Assembly (NCBI GenBank): GCA_021151615.1
Contig: JAGKXA010000248.1
Coordinates: 1-5,888 of the forward strand
Direction: 5' to 3'
Length of the DNA: 5,888 nucleotides
Source of the DNA: Cellvibrionaceae bacterium
GTDB lineage: Bacteria; Pseudomonadota; Gammaproteobacteria; Pseudomonadales; Cellvibrionaceae
The notes under the pieces are model-generated. The model saw nothing but the letters and a program-made list of their open reading frames with translations. It was not told the origin of the DNA and searched no databases. The translations under genes and the position numbers were made by a program. This document shows, piece after piece, positions 4,668 through 5,888 of this stretch; the first letter of the stretch is position 1, and the number at the start of each line of letters is the position of its first letter.

Positions 4668-5426
4668 TTAGCACTCGGTATCGCCATTGGCGATATTGCG
4701 CAGTTGTTCCATGTTCTTGATGATCACTTCTTTTTTGTCTACATGGATAACGTCCTGCTTTTGCAAGCGGGTAAAAATTCGGCTTACCGTTTCTATGGTT
4801 AAACCTAAATAGTTGCCTATATCAGTGCGCGACATGGGTAGGCGAAAGGCAGTTGCCGATAATTGGCGGCGGCTATTGCGGCTGGATATGCTAAGTAGTA
4901 ATGCGGCGATGCGCTCTTCTGCACTGCTTTTGCTGAGCAGCGTAATAATTTGCTGGTCTTGCGTAATTTCGCGGCTCATCAGTTGAAAAAAGTGTCGCTG
5001 CAAATTGGGGATCTGCAAACTCAATTCTTCCATGCGGTTAAATGGAATCTCGCATACCGAAGCCGTTTCCAGGGCAATCACCGAGTTGGTGTAGCGATTG
5101 TCCGCAATGCCATCCATACCAACGACTTCGCCAGGTAGATAAAACCCCGTTACCTGTTCCACTCCGGTATCACTGAGCGTCATAGCCTTCACCGCGCCAG
5201 AGCGAATAGCGTAAACAGAATCAAATGGCTCATTGGCGCGATACAAATAATCCCCGCGCTGCAGGGGTTTGCCGCGTTGCACTATGTTGTTGAGTTTGTC
5301 TATGTCATCAATGTGCAGGCTGATTGGCAAGCAAATGGTGTTGAGTCGACAGTTGCCACAACTGACGCGCTTATCGTGTGGGCAACTGGAATCCTGGGTT
5401 TTTACGATTGATTGGTTAACTGTCAT
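4668..5426 (-). CDS. fnr: Oxygen-sensing transcription regulator Fnr (Anr)
   Basis: Fnr holds an oxygen-labile [4Fe-4S] cluster; without O2 it dimerises, binds TTGAT-N4-ATCAA and activates anaerobic or microaerobic genes. The 252-aa product aligns to E. coli Fnr with a constant offset of three residues. Cluster ligands C23, C26, C32 and C125 are all present, and there is an additional C15. The cNMP-like beta barrel spans about 35-150 (YAIRSGAVK at 72-80). The dimer helix (about 145-180) keeps I154 and D157. The helix-turn-helix (200-223) has E212, S215 and R216, the Fnr-specific DNA contacts. The ATG at 5424-5426 has GAGG 10 bases upstream, and a stop lies four codons further back. It leads the run fnr-DUF4202-sirB2. 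A terminator at 5553-5577 isolates it from the upstream gene. No Fnr box is visible in its own promoter region. Confidence 0.95.
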   Translation of the reverse strand: MTVNQSIVKTQDSSCPHDKRVSCGNCRLNTICLPISLHIDDIDKLNNIVQRGKPLQRGDYLYRANEPFDSVYAIRSGAVKAMTLSDTGVEQVTGFYLPGEVVGMDGIADNRYTNSVIALETASVCEIPFNRMEELSLQIPNLQRHFFQLMSREITQDQQIITLLSKSSAEERIAALLLSISSRNSRRQLSATAFRLPMSRTDIGNYLGLTIETVSRIFTRLQKQDVIHVDKKEVIIKNMEQLRNIANGDTEC

Positions 5427-5481
5427 AAGGCGACAACCTCACGCGAAATCGCGGGCAGGGATAAATGTGGTGTTGGATGAG

Positions 5482-5529
5482 ATTGTTGCAGCTTTACCAG
5501 GTAGGGTAAATAGAAGAAGTAAAGCCTGC
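5482..5529 (-). promoter_or_regulatory. Candidate fnr promoter overlapped by an inverted repeat
   Basis: On the minus strand TTTACC (5505-5510) and AACAAT (5482-5487), 17 bp apart, each match sigma70 hexamers at four of six positions. A start near 5475 gives a leader of about 48 nt. The same stretch holds a dyad: GCAGCTTTAC (plus strand, 5488-5497) against GTAAAGCCTGC (5519-5529), complementary except for one bulged base. A second, competing pairing is TTTACC (5493-5498) with GGTAAA (5505-5510). It may be an operator over the -35 region. Confidence 0.4.
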
Positions 5530-5552
5530 GAGAGTGTGCTGTCGCGATGATT

Positions 5553-5577
5553 AAAAAAAGGGCTGAAAATCCAGCCC
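5553..5577 (-). terminator. Intrinsic terminator of the gene upstream of fnr
   Basis: Read on the minus strand, GGGCTG (5572-5577) pairs with CAGCCC (5560-5565) around a 6-base loop and is followed by seven T (5553-5559). It ends transcription arriving from the right edge of the window before the fnr promoter region. Confidence 0.85.
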
Positions 5578-5585
5578 CAGGGAGA

Positions 5586-5606
5586 TTAACCGGGGGTTCC
5601 GGTTAA
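5586..5606. repeat. Perfect 8-bp inverted repeat near the terminator
   Basis: TTAACCGG (5586-5593) and CCGGTTAA (5599-5606) flank GGGTT. It lies 8 bp upstream (minus-strand sense) of the intrinsic terminator, forming a tandem hairpin with it. It may strengthen termination or protect the mRNA end, or be a protein-binding dyad. Confidence 0.6.
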
Positions 5607-5759
5607 GTGAAAGTGAAGGTCGGCAACTGCAGTCACGACGGTTGGCGATGCGAGAAATATTAGCGTTTTAGACGGTACTGACGGGAGTGACAAATTGCCG
5701 CAGTGGTTAGTGCCTTATAGCTAAAAGTGGATTTTTATGACCCAAATTAAACCTTTACA

Positions 5760-5888
5760 TCATGAATGGGGCGGAATATAGTGCGTTTTAGCTGGCCCTT
5801 CTGCAGCATTATTTATGGTAAGTCCTATCCGTTGTTCTAGCAGTAGATCTATTAGCACCTCGTATTGTTCTTCATAAGTAACATCTGA
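5760..5888 (-). CDS. C-terminal end of an unidentified protein, cut by the window edge
   Basis: From the window edge a minus-strand frame is open for 42 codons to a TGA at 5760-5762. It begins SDVTYEEQYEVLIDLLLEQR and closes with IGLTINNAAEGPAKTHYIPPHS. The mix of an acidic amphipathic helix (YEEQYEVLIDLLLEQ) and a polar tail looks like real protein, and the opposite strand reads as low-complexity Ser-rich shadow. I do not recognise the family. The start is outside the window. The nearest terminator on its strand is at 5553-5577, some 180 bp downstream, which leaves room for a long 3' untranslated part or a lost small gene between them. Confidence 0.55.
   Translation of the reverse strand, partial: SDVTYEEQYEVLIDLLLEQRIGLTINNAAEGPAKTHYIPPHS

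Larger units (their letters stand above)
5427..5759. other. Gene-poor 333-bp region upstream of fnr
   Basis: No confident gene lies here. From fnr outwards it holds a GC-rich dyad CGCGAAATCGCG (5442-5453) just before the fnr ribosome binding site, a candidate promoter and dyad (5482-5529), and an intrinsic terminator for incoming minus-strand transcripts (5553-5577). A second palindrome (5586-5606) follows. A minus-strand frame without ATG (5586-5714) is open for 42 codons and ends GTNHCG...DLHFHLTGTPG; its stop lies nine bases before the terminator, so it might be the decayed tail of a gene. 5715-5759 shows nothing recognisable. Confidence 0.6.

Noticed and set aside
5401..5552. Search for an Fnr box (TTGAT-N4-ATCAA) for autoregulation of fnr
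   Set aside because: Only an isolated TTGAT-like half-site inside the fnr coding start was seen, with no partner half at the right distance.
5737..5781. Plus-strand 14-codon frame starting MTQIKPLHHEW
   Set aside because: It is too short, has only a weak ribosome binding site, and overlaps the better-supported minus-strand gene end.
1..5888. CRISPR arrays, tRNA genes, insertion sequences, phage or defence genes
   Set aside because: No regularly spaced repeats, cloverleaf patterns, transposase or integrase motifs, or defence-type domains were found in any frame.

Overview
The window looks like a chromosomal, housekeeping-type segment from a gammaproteobacterium. The BolA, DgkA, TrhO and Fnr proteins all resemble their Escherichia coli/Pseudomonas counterparts. 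The moderate base composition and the gene set fit the Cellvibrio/Saccharophagus neighbourhood, but that placement is an inference from protein resemblance and was not tested by search. No IS element, phage gene, CRISPR array, tRNA or rRNA was seen.

Left part (1-2864). The first 50 bases probably hold the start of a gene leaving the window on the minus strand. Then come dgkA (+, diacylglycerol kinase), a convergent small Arg-rich protein gene (-, 66 aa with an internal duplication), bolA (+), trhO (+, tRNA U34 hydroxylating rhodanese) and a small conserved-looking gene of unknown function (+, 112 aa). trhO and the 112-aa gene each have their own plausible sigma70 promoter. A 16-bp perfect hairpin with A/T tracts on both sides (2828-2864) is a bidirectional terminator, closing the plus-strand block and the facing minus-strand gene.

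Right part (2876-5888, all minus strand). Read in transcription order: a truncated gene enters from the right edge (C-terminal 42 residues, stop at 5760) and an intrinsic terminator follows at 5553-5577. A three-gene run then follows: fnr (oxygen-sensing Fe-S regulator with all four cluster cysteines), a DUF4202-like gene and a sirB2-like four-helix membrane protein. It ends at a 12-bp hairpin at 3616-3641. Beyond a 255-bp intergenic region with a near-consensus CRP-type site (3441-3456) lies a gene for a small exported four-cysteine protein.

How they relate. dgkA (lipid recycling), bolA (Fe-S/stress morphogene) and trhO (wobble modification) are independent housekeeping functions. The fnr, DUF4202 and sirB2 genes are tightly spaced (15 and 34 bp) and are probably one transcript, which links two poorly understood proteins to oxygen-responsive control. 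No clearly new multi-gene system is visible. The most useful leads are that operon, the CRP-type site between the exported protein and an apparently non-coding stretch, the dyad in front of fnr, and the duplicated Arg-rich small protein.
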